DNA of 55,910 nt from an uncultured Bacteroidales bacterium (lineage in GTDB: Bacteria; Bacteroidota; Bacteroidia; Bacteroidales; UBA932): contig ONLD01000007.1 of the NCBI GenBank assembly GCA_900318565.1, positions 1 to 55,910 of the forward strand, given 5' to 3'. Position 1 is the stretch's first letter. The number at the start of each line of letters is the position of its first letter. The notes below the pieces were generated by a model, which did not search any database, was not told the origin of the DNA, and was given only the letters and a program-made list of their open reading frames with translations. This document shows, piece by piece, positions 26,969-35,219 of this stretch. The translations under genes were made by a program, and so were the position numbers.

Positions 26969-28599
26969 AGCTTCAGCACGTTGTCCGCGTAGCTCGTGGC
27001 GGCGGGACGGTGCGTGATGCAGAGAATGGTCTTGGTGCCGCGGTAACGCCGTCCGAGCCTCTCGAGAAGCTCGAGCTCGGTGTCGGCATCCAGAGCGGAA
27101 GTAGCCTCGTCCAGCACCAGAATTCCTCCGGGACGAAGAAGGGCACGGGCGATGGCGATGCGCTGGGCCTGCCCCTCGCTGAGGCCGGCGCCAATCTCGG
27201 CGCACACAGTATCCAGCCCGTCCTGCAGATCATACACGAAATCGGCTGCCGCAAGATGCAGCACTTCCCGGATTTCATCCTCTGCGGCATCCGGACGGGC
27301 AAGCAGGAGATTCTCACGTATCGTACCGCTCATCAGCGAGTTACCTTGCGGCACATACATAAAATTGCAGCGCGTGCGCACGCCTGAAGGCAGCTCCCGG
27401 CCGCCATCCTCATACAGCGTCACACGGCCCCCGTCAGGAGGCAGCAGCGACATAATAACGCGCACCAGAGTGGACTTGCCGGCGCCTGTGGAGCCCACGA
27501 TTGCAGTCATAGTGCCGGGCTTGAAATCGTAGTTCAGCCCCCTCACCACTGGCTCACGCACACCCTCGTATGCAAAAGTAAGATTTTCCACCCGCACACC
27601 GGGCGCCCCGGACAGCACGATATCGTCCCCTTCCTCCTCCTGCGGCGCATCGTCGAGGTCGATCAGGCGGTCCTGCGAAGACAGGGCACGGATGAATGCG
27701 GGCACCTGGAAAGCTATGCCGGCGACGGGGCGCTGCACCTGGCCGACCAGTTGCAAAAAGGCCACCATCGTACCATAGCCGAGCGTGCCGTCTCTAAGGC
27801 CGTACACGCCCCAGAGGAATACCAGGGCGTAGCCGGCAGCAAACCCCAGCTGCATAAATCCACGCGAGACGGCATTGTAGCCCAGTCGCGTCATCGTCTT
27901 GCCGTACACATATTCCTGCAGTCCCCCGAGGCTCTCCAGCGCGCGGCCGGTGGCTCCCAGCATACGCACGATTACGCGCCGCTGTATATTCTCCTGGATG
28001 TGTCCCTGCACTCGGGCGTCGCCGGCTCGTATCTCTCCCGTCAGGGCCCGCAACTTTCTGAAAAACAGTCTGCTGCACAGCACTGCGGCAGGCATTATCA
28101 GCAGCAGGATCCACGCCAGTTTCGGAGAGAGTTTGAAAAACAGCAGCGAAGCCGCAAGCAGTTGGGCTATAGTGCTGAAAATGTCGGGGAGACTGACGCA
28201 AAGGAAGTCCACCACCACCCTTATGTCCTCTTCGAGCCGGCTCACTGTGTCGCCGCTGTGGAGCTTGTCACGGCCGCTCCAGGTGCTCATCATCACCTTG
28301 CGGAACTCTTTTGCGCGAAGCTCGTTCTGGGCCCGGACCACGATATAGCCCTCCCAATAGCGGCCGCCCACGCGGCAGATTACCTGGAAAAGCATAACCC
28401 CGACCAGCATCCAGACGGCCTGTGAAAGGCTGCCGGAAGCCGCCCCGGTGGCGATATCGACTGTCCGTTTGCTGAGCCACACAAAACTAAGGGAGGCCGC
28501 CACGCCCGCCAGGCCTATCAAGGCGCTGAAGAGCACGCGGCCGCGATGCGGGCGGAAAGTCCGCATCAAAGCCCTGTAGCAAGTGCGGAACGGCCGCAT
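26965..28599 (-). CDS. ABC exporter (fused membrane and ATPase domains)
   Basis: 544 residues. The type 1 exporter membrane domain has six helices (to about residue 310), then an ATPase with Walker A GSTGAGKST, Q loop YVPQGNSLMSG, signature LSEGQAQRIAIARALL and Walker B ILVLDEATSALD. There is no N-terminal C39 peptidase domain. Its ATG overlaps the stop of the pqqD-like gene by one base. As the last gene of the kinase/peptidase/PqqD cassette it probably exports the product. Confidence 0.9.
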   Translation of the reverse strand: MRPFRTCYRALMRTFRPHRGRVLFSALIGLAGVAASLSFVWLSKRTVDIATGAASGSLSQAVWMLVGVMLFQVICRVGGRYWEGYIVVRAQNELRAKEFRKVMMSTWSGRDKLHSGDTVSRLEEDIRVVVDFLCVSLPDIFSTIAQLLAASLLFFKLSPKLAWILLLIMPAAVLCSRLFFRKLRALTGEIRAGDARVQGHIQENIQRRVIVRMLGATGRALESLGGLQEYVYGKTMTRLGYNAVSRGFMQLGFAAGYALVFLWGVYGLRDGTLGYGTMVAFLQLVGQVQRPVAGIAFQVPAFIRALSSQDRLIDLDDAPQEEEGDDIVLSGAPGVRVENLTFAYEGVREPVVRGLNYDFKPGTMTAIVGSTGAGKSTLVRVIMSLLPPDGGRVTLYEDGGRELPSGVRTRCNFMYVPQGNSLMSGTIRENLLLARPDAAEDEIREVLHLAAADFVYDLQDGLDTVCAEIGAGLSEGQAQRIAIARALLRPGGILVLDEATSALDADTELELLERLGRRYRGTKTILCITHRPAATSYADNVLKL

Positions 28600-28868
28600 C
28601 AGGGAGTCACGATACCGGCCTCAACCCACTTGGCGGCTATGGCCTCGGAATCTTTGAGTGCGGTCTCGCGGTCGATTTCATATCTCTCGACCAGCAGGTC
28701 AGCAAGGTCTTCGGGGCCGAAGTCCTTGCCGTCAACCGATTTCCAAAGATAGGCGGCGGATTCGTTGAGCGAAATCATCTTGTTGAAATTGATCTGCTTC
28801 ACGCTCTCTGCCGTGATGATGAATTCCTTGCCCAGGGGGCGAAGGGTAAATCCGGGAACTGTTTTCAT
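28599..28868 (-). CDS. PqqD-like protein (RiPP recognition element fold)
   Basis: 89 residues: MKTVPGFTLRPLGKEFIIT, then NFNKMISLNESAAYLWKS and an acidic helical C-terminus (LADLLVERYEIDRETALKD). PqqD-like proteins bind leader peptides of ribosomally made natural products and hand them to modifying enzymes. The start overlaps the peptidase gene stop (ATGA) and the stop overlaps the ABC start. No modifying radical SAM, transglutaminase-like or cyclase gene is next to it. Confidence 0.85.
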   Translation of the reverse strand: MKTVPGFTLRPLGKEFIITAESVKQINFNKMISLNESAAYLWKSVDGKDFGPEDLADLLVERYEIDRETALKDSEAIAAKWVEAGIVTP

Positions 28869-29323
28869 AATATCTTAATCCTTCTGTATATTCCTAAAGC
28901 ATAGCGCCTTACAATCCGCGGGGCCGACACCCAGCGGCGGCTTCTGCGCTTGAAGCGCTCCGTGCGGCAGTCGATCCTCCGGCCGCCGGGGCGAAGTATG
29001 GCTACGGCCGTGCCGCACACGTCCCCGAGGGTACAGCGCTCGGTGGCGTCCAGGTTGCCGTCGCCCTTGAGCAGCACCTTGTCGTCCTTGATGGCGCGCA
29101 CGCGGTGCAGCACATAGTGGCCGGGGCTGAGCTGGCAGAGCACTATGTCGCCCACCTCAACCTGCGGCAGCTTGAGGAGCTCCACGCTGTCGCGCTCCCC
29201 GCGGATGAAGGGAGACATACTCGAGCCCTTGGTCATAATGACCACGGAGTGCCCTTCGTCAAGCATTCGGGACACTTCGCCGAGCATCACGGCATTGGGG
29301 AGCACTACCTTGGTCGTCTTCAT
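28865..29323 (-). CDS. S24/S26-family (signal peptidase I-like) peptidase
   Basis: 152 residues from ATG 29323, chosen because it overlaps the preceding stop as ATGA; a start 21 bases upstream is also open. The nucleophile motif is GSSMSPF (Ser35). The second catalytic site is a His (VLHRV, His73), followed by LKGDGN (86-90), as in Ser-His signal peptidases of the SipW/Sec11 kind. No transmembrane helix is seen at the N-terminus, unlike usual signal peptidases. Possibly the leader protease of the cassette. Confidence 0.82.
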   Translation of the reverse strand: MKTTKVVLPNAVMLGEVSRMLDEGHSVVIMTKGSSMSPFIRGERDSVELLKLPQVEVGDIVLCQLSPGHYVLHRVRAIKDDKVLLKGDGNLDATERCTLGDVCGTAVAILRPGGRRIDCRTERFKRRSRRWVSAPRIVRRYALGIYRRIKIL

Positions 29324-30210
29324 TTCAGCACCTCCGCGGCACATACCCTGGCAGCTTCCTCGTCCGGCCGGCAGTCAAGAACGTAGCAGGGGGTGGTGGT
29401 CACAATCTGTTCGAGGGTGGCGTGCAGCCCGTCCGCGATGGTCTTGTCGGCCTTGAATCCTGAACTGGACGAATACAGCAGGGCATAGGACTCCAGCAGG
29501 CCCAGGGGCGTAATCTTGTTTACGGAGCAGCGGCGGATGCGCACGAAAGCGCCGACCGGAGCCTCCACATTGCGGTAGCAGGGCGTCTTGCCGCTCCAGG
29601 GTGAACCGTAGGCAATCACCCGCCCGTCAGGCCAGGCCCGCACTACGGGGTTGTCGTCGTTCATAAGCTCCGAGCCGGGTATATGCTTGAGCCACAGGCT
29701 GCTGTGCGTGCTCTTGCCGGTACCGCTCTTGGCGAGGAACAAATAGGCCTTGCCGGCGTTGGAAGTCATAGAGGCGTGCATTTCCAAAGTGCCGAGCGGG
29801 GCGCTCCGGAACGCATACAGCAGCATCATAGAATTGTTGATGCCGAACATTGCGTCGCCGACGCGGCGGTTGTCGAGATAGAGCCTGGCCTGCGAAAAAT
29901 TCTCGCTGGTGCGAAGATGGCAGCGGCACTCGATGCTCTTGTCCGGGGACATATCGAAAGACCATCCGCCGCCCGCCTCGCGGAAGAGCCGTATCACGGT
30001 CTGGCCGTCTTCGGTGGGGGCGTCATACACCAGACTCCTCTCTACCGACGTGTCGAAAGGCTCCGTCATAAGCGTCATCCCGAAAAGCAGGGCGCGCCCG
30101 GAATCTGCGACCTCGAAGGGGTCATACTGGCTGAGCCTGGGCCACAACGAACAGTTGTCCGTCATCGTAAGAGAGAAAATATGTTCGGCAACCTTGAAGT
30201 ATTTGGTCAT
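29320..30210 (-). CDS. HPr kinase-like P-loop protein
   Basis: 296 residues. The Walker A loop AKSGTGKSTHSSLW lies at about 160-172 and the acidic NDDNPVVRAW about 20 residues on, both as in the C-terminal domain of HPr kinase/phosphorylase. The N-terminal 140 residues are family specific and contain no HPr kinase N-domain. Relatives occur beside lasso-peptide and other RiPP genes and are thought to phosphorylate the peptide. First gene of the cassette; promoter 20 nt upstream. Confidence 0.78.
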   Translation of the reverse strand: MTKYFKVAEHIFSLTMTDNCSLWPRLSQYDPFEVADSGRALLFGMTLMTEPFDTSVERSLVYDAPTEDGQTVIRLFREAGGGWSFDMSPDKSIECRCHLRTSENFSQARLYLDNRRVGDAMFGINNSMMLLYAFRSAPLGTLEMHASMTSNAGKAYLFLAKSGTGKSTHSSLWLKHIPGSELMNDDNPVVRAWPDGRVIAYGSPWSGKTPCYRNVEAPVGAFVRIRRCSVNKITPLGLLESYALLYSSSSGFKADKTIADGLHATLEQIVTTTPCYVLDCRPDEEAARVCAAEVLK

Positions 30211-30230
30211 ATTCGAATGTTTTGAGTTTA

Positions 30231-30238
30231 CAAAGATA
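30231..30238 (-). promoter_or_regulatory. -7 box TATCTTTG for the kinase/peptidase/PqqD/ABC cassette
   Basis: Minus-strand TATCTTTG lies 20 nt before the ATG at 30210, back-to-back with the DUF4290 promoter. Confidence 0.6.
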
Positions 30239-30249
30239 ATAAAAATAGT

Positions 30250-30257
30250 TATATTTG
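30250..30257 (+). promoter_or_regulatory. -7 box TATATTTG for the DUF4290-ftsK operon
   Basis: TATATTTG lies 24 nt before the ATG at 30282. Confidence 0.6.
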
Positions 30258-30281
30258 CTTTTTGAGATTATTAGATAAGAT

Positions 30282-30950
30282 ATGCAAGAGACGACAAACA
30301 ACATCGGGCTTGATTACAACACCGAGAGAGAGAAGCTTCAGATGCCGGAATACGGACGCAATGTCCTTAAGATGGTAGAAAAGATGAAGGAGATTCCGGA
30401 CCGCGAGAAGCGAAGCGCGCAGGCCCGCTCGATAATCAAAGTGATGGAGCTGCTTAACCCCCAGGTTCGGCAGCTGGACAATTTCGACCACAAGCTGTGG
30501 GACCACCTCTATATCATAGCCGGCTTCGACCTGGACGTTGACGCCCCCTACCCCGCCCCGAGCGAGGAGGAGCTCCACACCCGCCCCGTCCCCATCCCTA
30601 TGAAGGACGAGAAAATCAAAGCCTCGCATTACGGCCGCAACATCGAAAAGATTATCGGCCTGCTGATAGACGAACCGGATTCGGAGGTAAAGACCGAGAT
30701 GATACGCTGCCTGGCGATTTATATGCGCCAGCAGTACCTTATTTGGAACAAGGACAGCGTCTCGGACGAGACGATTTTCAAGGACATAGAGAAACTTTCC
30801 GACTACAGGCTCAAGGTGCCCGAGGGCATCAAGCTCCAGCAAATCGGAGGCGAGGTCAATTTCTCCCGCCCCGGTATGAGCATCAATGTGGGCGGCTCTT
30901 CCAAGGGAGGACGCAACGGTTTCCGTAAAAACAAGAACAGACGCAAATGA
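30282..30950 (+). CDS. DUF4290 family protein
   Basis: 222 residues, soluble, mostly helical: DYNTEREKLQMPEYGRNVLKM at the start and a basic glycine-rich tail (about 200-222) ending KNKNRRK. Conserved in Bacteroidetes; function unknown. The basic tail could bind nucleic acid. Its stop overlaps the ftsK start (ATGA), so it heads a five-gene coupled operon. Confidence 0.85.
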   Translation: MQETTNNIGLDYNTEREKLQMPEYGRNVLKMVEKMKEIPDREKRSAQARSIIKVMELLNPQVRQLDNFDHKLWDHLYIIAGFDLDVDAPYPAPSEEELHTRPVPIPMKDEKIKASHYGRNIEKIIGLLIDEPDSEVKTEMIRCLAIYMRQQYLIWNKDSVSDETIFKDIEKLSDYRLKVPEGIKLQQIGGEVNFSRPGMSINVGGSSKGGRNGFRKNKNRRK

Positions 30951-33388
30951 AGTTACCCCGGATTCTGAGTAGCTGGGATGAGAACCAGCGGGCTTCGGCC
31001 GTGAAAATAGCAGGCCTGTGCGTAGCTGCGCTCGCCCTCTTCGTGCTCATAGGCTCGGTGTCATATATGCTTCACTGGCAGCAGGATATGAGTTTTGAGC
31101 CGGGCGAGAAGGTGGCCAACGCCGCCGGCACGCTTGGCTACCGCACCGGCAAATTCCTGGTGTGCGACTTCCTAGGGCTCGGCAGTTTTGCGCTGCTGGT
31201 GATACTGGTGGCCGTATCGGTGCGCCTGCTGACAGGCCGCTGGGCCGGTTCGATCCTGAAGACCGTGCTCCTGACCATTTCCGGGGCGTTTATCGCATCC
31301 CTGTTCTTCGCTTTCGCAGGCAAGATCGCCGGGCTCAGCAACGCCTTCGGCGGCGGCCTGGGCGGAGCTTGCGGCGAAGCCGTGGTGGGCTGGAGCCTGA
31401 CCGTGCTCGGTGCATTCATCACTGCGATAGTGCTCATCCTGCTCGTAGCCCTGTGGCTGTTTTTCTGCTCCAGGCGCTTCAACCGCTGGCTTTCCGGCCT
31501 CTGGACCAAAAGCGAAGGCGACGGTGAAGACGACACCGTGGAGGGAGAGCCCCGCCCCAGCAGGATACGCCGCGAGAGGATAAAGACAAAGCCCGAAGAA
31601 GAAGATGATAATCAGACGCAGCAGGCTCCCGCGCCCGTCTTTGTCAAAGATGAAATTCCTGAAGAAGAGGAGCCCAAGGTGCAGGAGATAAAGCCTGAGA
31701 GCGGCGCCAAGGGGCCCGATGCGGCTGTTCCTGAAGAGGGCAATCCCGACCTGGATCCTATCACGGTCCAGAGGGACGACACTCTCGACGCAGAGCCTAA
31801 GAAGCCCCTCCAGCCCATCAACAACCGCCTCGACCCGCCGGACGGCCTGCCGAAATTCAATTTCCCGCCGTCGCTCGACCTGCTCGACGCCCACGACAAC
31901 AACCGCCACGAAGTCTCCACTGAAGAGCTCGTGCGCAACCGCAACAAGATACGCGCCGCCCTGGCTAACTACAAGATTCAAGTCAACGACGTGACCGCCA
32001 TCGTCGGCCCCACCGTGACCCTGTACAAGGTCTATCCCGCTCCCGGAGTGAAGATTTCGGATATCAAGAAGCTGCAGGAAGACATTGCTATGTCGCTGAG
32101 GGCCAAGGGAGTGCGCGTGGTGACCCTGGAAGATTCCGTCGGCATCGAAGTGGCCAACGACTATGCTTCCATAGTGCCGCTCAAGGCGCTCATCAACGAC
32201 GACGCCTTCCGCCACAGCAAGGCGGAACTCCCCGTGGCCATAGGCTACACCATCACCCAGAAAGTCAAGGTGTTCGACCTTGCCGATGCTCCGCACCTGC
32301 TGATAGCCGGCGCCACGAAGCAGGGTAAGTCCGTGGGACTCAACGTAATCGTGAGTTCCCTCCTCTACAGCCGGCATCCGTCGGAGCTGAAGTTCGTCTT
32401 CATCGACCCGAAGATGGTGGAGTTCTCCGCCTATGCCCAGCTGCTGCACCACTACCTCGCCGTGCTGCCTACCGCCGCCAACGAAGAGGAAGAGATGAAC
32501 AACGCCATCGTCAAGAAGCCCAAGGACGCCGAAAAGATACTGCGCTCCGTGTGCATCGAGATGGACGAGCGCTACGAGCTCCTCTCAAAGGCGGGCGTCA
32601 ACAAAATCACCCTCTACAACGACAAATTTCGCAATCACCACCTCCGCTCCGACCAGGGACACAGGTTCCTGCCGTATCTGGTAGTCGTCGTCGATGAGTA
32701 TGCCGACCTCACGATGACCAGCGGCGGAGGGCCCGAGGCCAAGGCCGCCGGGCGAAGCATCACCAACTCCATCATCCGCCTGGCCCAGAAGGGCCGTGCG
32801 GCCGGCATCCACGTGATTCTCGCCACGCAGAGGCCTTCGGTGGACGTGATTTCAGGCCTCATCAAGAGCAACTTCCCTATGCGAATCGCTTTCAGGGTGG
32901 CCTCAAGGGTGGATTCTATGACCATTCTCGACGCTCCCGGCGCCGAGAAGCTTATAGGCAAGGGCGATATGCTGTTCTCCGCAGGCATCGACACGGAGCG
33001 TATCCAGTGCGGCTACGTGAGCGGCGAGGAGATAGACCGTATCAACGAGTCCATCAGCGAGCAGACCGGCTACGCGAAGAGCTACAACACACCTTACTAC
33101 CTGCCCGAGGCCGATGATGCCGAAAGCGAAGGCGGCGGAGGCAGCGGCGAGGTCGGAGACCTTGACGAACGCTTCCGCGAAGCCGCCGAGCTCGTGGTCA
33201 CGACCCAAAAAGCATCTACTTCCTACCTCCAGACCCGTCTCGGTATGGGATTTGCGAAAGCAGCCAGAGTAATGGGACAGCTGGAGAACGCCGGGGTCGT
33301 GGGCCCGCAGGACGGAGCGAAGCCCCGTCAGGTCCTGATTCCCGACCTTAACAGCCTCCAGAGCCTGTTGGATTCGTTAGTGAAATGA
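30947..33388 (+). CDS. ftsK: DNA translocase FtsK/SpoIIIE
   Basis: 813 residues. Four N-terminal membrane segments (about 20-180), an acidic proline-rich linker (about 190-310), the motor (P-loop GATKQGKSVGLN near 460; Walker B LVVVVDEYADL) and a C-terminal winged-helix gamma domain (about 740-813, KASTSYLQTRLGMGFAKAARVM). It pumps chromosome ends through the division septum. Coupled at both ends by ATGA. Confidence 0.95.
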   Translation: MKLPRILSSWDENQRASAVKIAGLCVAALALFVLIGSVSYMLHWQQDMSFEPGEKVANAAGTLGYRTGKFLVCDFLGLGSFALLVILVAVSVRLLTGRWAGSILKTVLLTISGAFIASLFFAFAGKIAGLSNAFGGGLGGACGEAVVGWSLTVLGAFITAIVLILLVALWLFFCSRRFNRWLSGLWTKSEGDGEDDTVEGEPRPSRIRRERIKTKPEEEDDNQTQQAPAPVFVKDEIPEEEEPKVQEIKPESGAKGPDAAVPEEGNPDLDPITVQRDDTLDAEPKKPLQPINNRLDPPDGLPKFNFPPSLDLLDAHDNNRHEVSTEELVRNRNKIRAALANYKIQVNDVTAIVGPTVTLYKVYPAPGVKISDIKKLQEDIAMSLRAKGVRVVTLEDSVGIEVANDYASIVPLKALINDDAFRHSKAELPVAIGYTITQKVKVFDLADAPHLLIAGATKQGKSVGLNVIVSSLLYSRHPSELKFVFIDPKMVEFSAYAQLLHHYLAVLPTAANEEEEMNNAIVKKPKDAEKILRSVCIEMDERYELLSKAGVNKITLYNDKFRNHHLRSDQGHRFLPYLVVVVDEYADLTMTSGGGPEAKAAGRSITNSIIRLAQKGRAAGIHVILATQRPSVDVISGLIKSNFPMRIAFRVASRVDSMTILDAPGAEKLIGKGDMLFSAGIDTERIQCGYVSGEEIDRINESISEQTGYAKSYNTPYYLPEADDAESEGGGGSGEVGDLDERFREAAELVVTTQKASTSYLQTRLGMGFAKAARVMGQLENAGVVGPQDGAKPRQVLIPDLNSLQSLLDSLVK

Positions 33389-33897
33389 AAAGGACAGTTT
33401 TGATTTTAGTTCTCGCCGTGCTCTGCCAGGCGGCTTTCTGCCAGAGCAGCGCCGATGCCTTCCGCAAAAAGCTGCAAGGCAAGCGGGCGACTTTTGAATA
33501 CAGCCTGACCATCACCTCCGGCACCGTGCCCGTGAAGCACAGCGGCACTGTGCTGCTTGACGGCAACTGCTACAAAATCAGCGACAACGGACTTGAGTAC
33601 AGGTGCGACGGCAAGAATCTCTGGACCATAGACCCGGCCGCCAAAGAAGTCTATATAGAAGAGTCAGCCGGGACAAAATCCTACCTCGCCGACCCTACGG
33701 GACAGCTTGACAAAGTCAAGGACCTTATCGTGGGCGAGAGCAGCGCAAGCGGGGTGTATTCCGACCCTGCGCAGGGAGTCAAGATGACTTTCGTGCTCAC
33801 CGACATCAAAACCTCCGCCCCCACCGGCGAGCGCGGGCCTTTCCGGCTCGACACCGCCTCGCTCGGCAAGGAGTGGGTAGTCACCGACCTGCGATGA
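33385..33897 (+). CDS. LolA-like outer membrane lipoprotein carrier
   Basis: 170 residues with a signal peptide (VLAVLCQAAFCQ). The beta-rich body has KATFEYSLTI-like opening strands and GLEYRCDGKNLWTIDPAAKEVYI, matching the LolA/LolB fold that carries lipoproteins across the periplasm. It lies in the ftsK-mnmA operon with ATGA overlaps on both sides. Confidence 0.85.
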   Translation: MKRTVLILVLAVLCQAAFCQSSADAFRKKLQGKRATFEYSLTITSGTVPVKHSGTVLLDGNCYKISDNGLEYRCDGKNLWTIDPAAKEVYIEESAGTKSYLADPTGQLDKVKDLIVGESSASGVYSDPAQGVKMTFVLTDIKTSAPTGERGPFRLDTASLGKEWVVTDLR

Positions 33898-35219
33898 AAG
33901 TCTGTGTAGGCCTTTCGGGGGGAGTCGATTCCAGTGTAGCGGCCTTGCTGCTGAAGCGGCAGGGCTATGACGTGTTCGCTATGTTTATGCAAAACTGGCA
34001 CGATACCGAAGGTACGCTCCACGGTGACTGCGAGTGGGAGGAAGACAAGTTCGTGGCCGAGCTGGTGGCGCGCAAGATCGGCATTCCTTTTTATTTCGTG
34101 GACCTTTCGAAGGAATACCGCCAGAGAGTCGTCGATTATATGTTCGACGAATACTCGAAGGGGCGCACTCCCAATCCGGACGTCCTCTGCAACCGGGAAA
34201 TCAAATTCGACGCTTTCCTTAAGAAGGCCCGCGCCCTCGGCGCCGATATGGTGGCCACAGGGCACTACTGTCGCAAGGAGGAGGTCACCGACCCGGACGG
34301 GGTGAAGCGATGGAAACTGCTTGAAGGCATCGATCCCGGCAAGGACCAGAGCTATTTCCTCTGCCAGCTGAACCAGGAGCAGCTCTCCCGCGCCCTCTTC
34401 CCCATCGGTGGGATGCTGAAATCCGAGGTGCGCTCTCTTGCCGCCGAGGCGGACCTGCCGTCGGCCGACAAGAAAGACTCCCAGGGCATCTGTTTCGTGG
34501 GCAAGGTGGACCTGCCGGTATTCCTGCAGCAGAAGCTAAAATCCGTGGAGGGCGACGTTGTGGAGGTGTTCGACGCCTGGTACAGGGAGTCAGAAAGGTA
34601 TGCCTCCGACTGCGCCCTGCTCGGGAAAGCCCGGGCCGAAGGCTGGAATACCCTGAGCGATGGCGAGTTGCTGCAGCTCTCGACGCCATTCGACTATAGC
34701 GGAATAAGCTTTGAGACCGAAACCTACCGGTCCGGCAAGCATCATATCAAGAAGACGCGCTACAAGGCCAATCCATACGGAATCATCGCCGGGCGCCACG
34801 AGGGGGCCCAGTTCTATACCAACGGCCAGCGTAAAGGTCTCTCCATCGGAGGTCACGCAAGGCCACTCTTCGTAATCGCAACGGACATAGCCCGGAACCG
34901 CATCTACGTCGGTGAGGGCGAAGACCACAAGGGGCTTTTCCGCAGCGTGCTGAGGATAGAGCCCGGGGAAGTGCACTGGATTCGTCCGGCACTGGAGATG
35001 AAAGCCGGAGAAAGCCGGCGCTGCAGGGCGCGTATCCGCTACCGCCAGCCGCTCCAGGATGCGCTGCTGCTGATGCGCGAGGGCGGGCTGTTCCTCTGTT
35101 TCGACGAGCCGCAGCGCAGCATCACCCCCGGGCAGTTCGCGGCTTTCCACGCCCTGCCCGATCCGTCTGACCCTTATGATGCCCCCGAACTTCTCGGCAG
35201 CGGCGTAATCTCGCTATGA
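33894..35219 (+). CDS. mnmA: tRNA-specific 2-thiouridylase MnmA
   Basis: 441 residues from ATG 33894. PP-loop GLSGGVDSSVAALL; catalytic cysteines in PDVLCNREIKF and SQGICFVGK; C-terminal GQRKGLSIGG. It thiolates U34 of Lys, Glu and Gln tRNAs. Relative to the usual 360-370 residues it has an extra stretch of about 50-60 residues between the central domain and GQRKGL (roughly 225-300). An upstream in-frame ATG at 33873 was rejected in favour of the ATGA overlap. Confidence 0.93.
   Translation: MKVCVGLSGGVDSSVAALLLKRQGYDVFAMFMQNWHDTEGTLHGDCEWEEDKFVAELVARKIGIPFYFVDLSKEYRQRVVDYMFDEYSKGRTPNPDVLCNREIKFDAFLKKARALGADMVATGHYCRKEEVTDPDGVKRWKLLEGIDPGKDQSYFLCQLNQEQLSRALFPIGGMLKSEVRSLAAEADLPSADKKDSQGICFVGKVDLPVFLQQKLKSVEGDVVEVFDAWYRESERYASDCALLGKARAEGWNTLSDGELLQLSTPFDYSGISFETETYRSGKHHIKKTRYKANPYGIIAGRHEGAQFYTNGQRKGLSIGGHARPLFVIATDIARNRIYVGEGEDHKGLFRSVLRIEPGEVHWIRPALEMKAGESRRCRARIRYRQPLQDALLLMREGGLFLCFDEPQRSITPGQFAAFHALPDPSDPYDAPELLGSGVISL

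Noticed and set aside
31172-32452. 426-codon minus-strand frame opposite ftsK
   Set aside because: Antisense to the certain ftsK gene.
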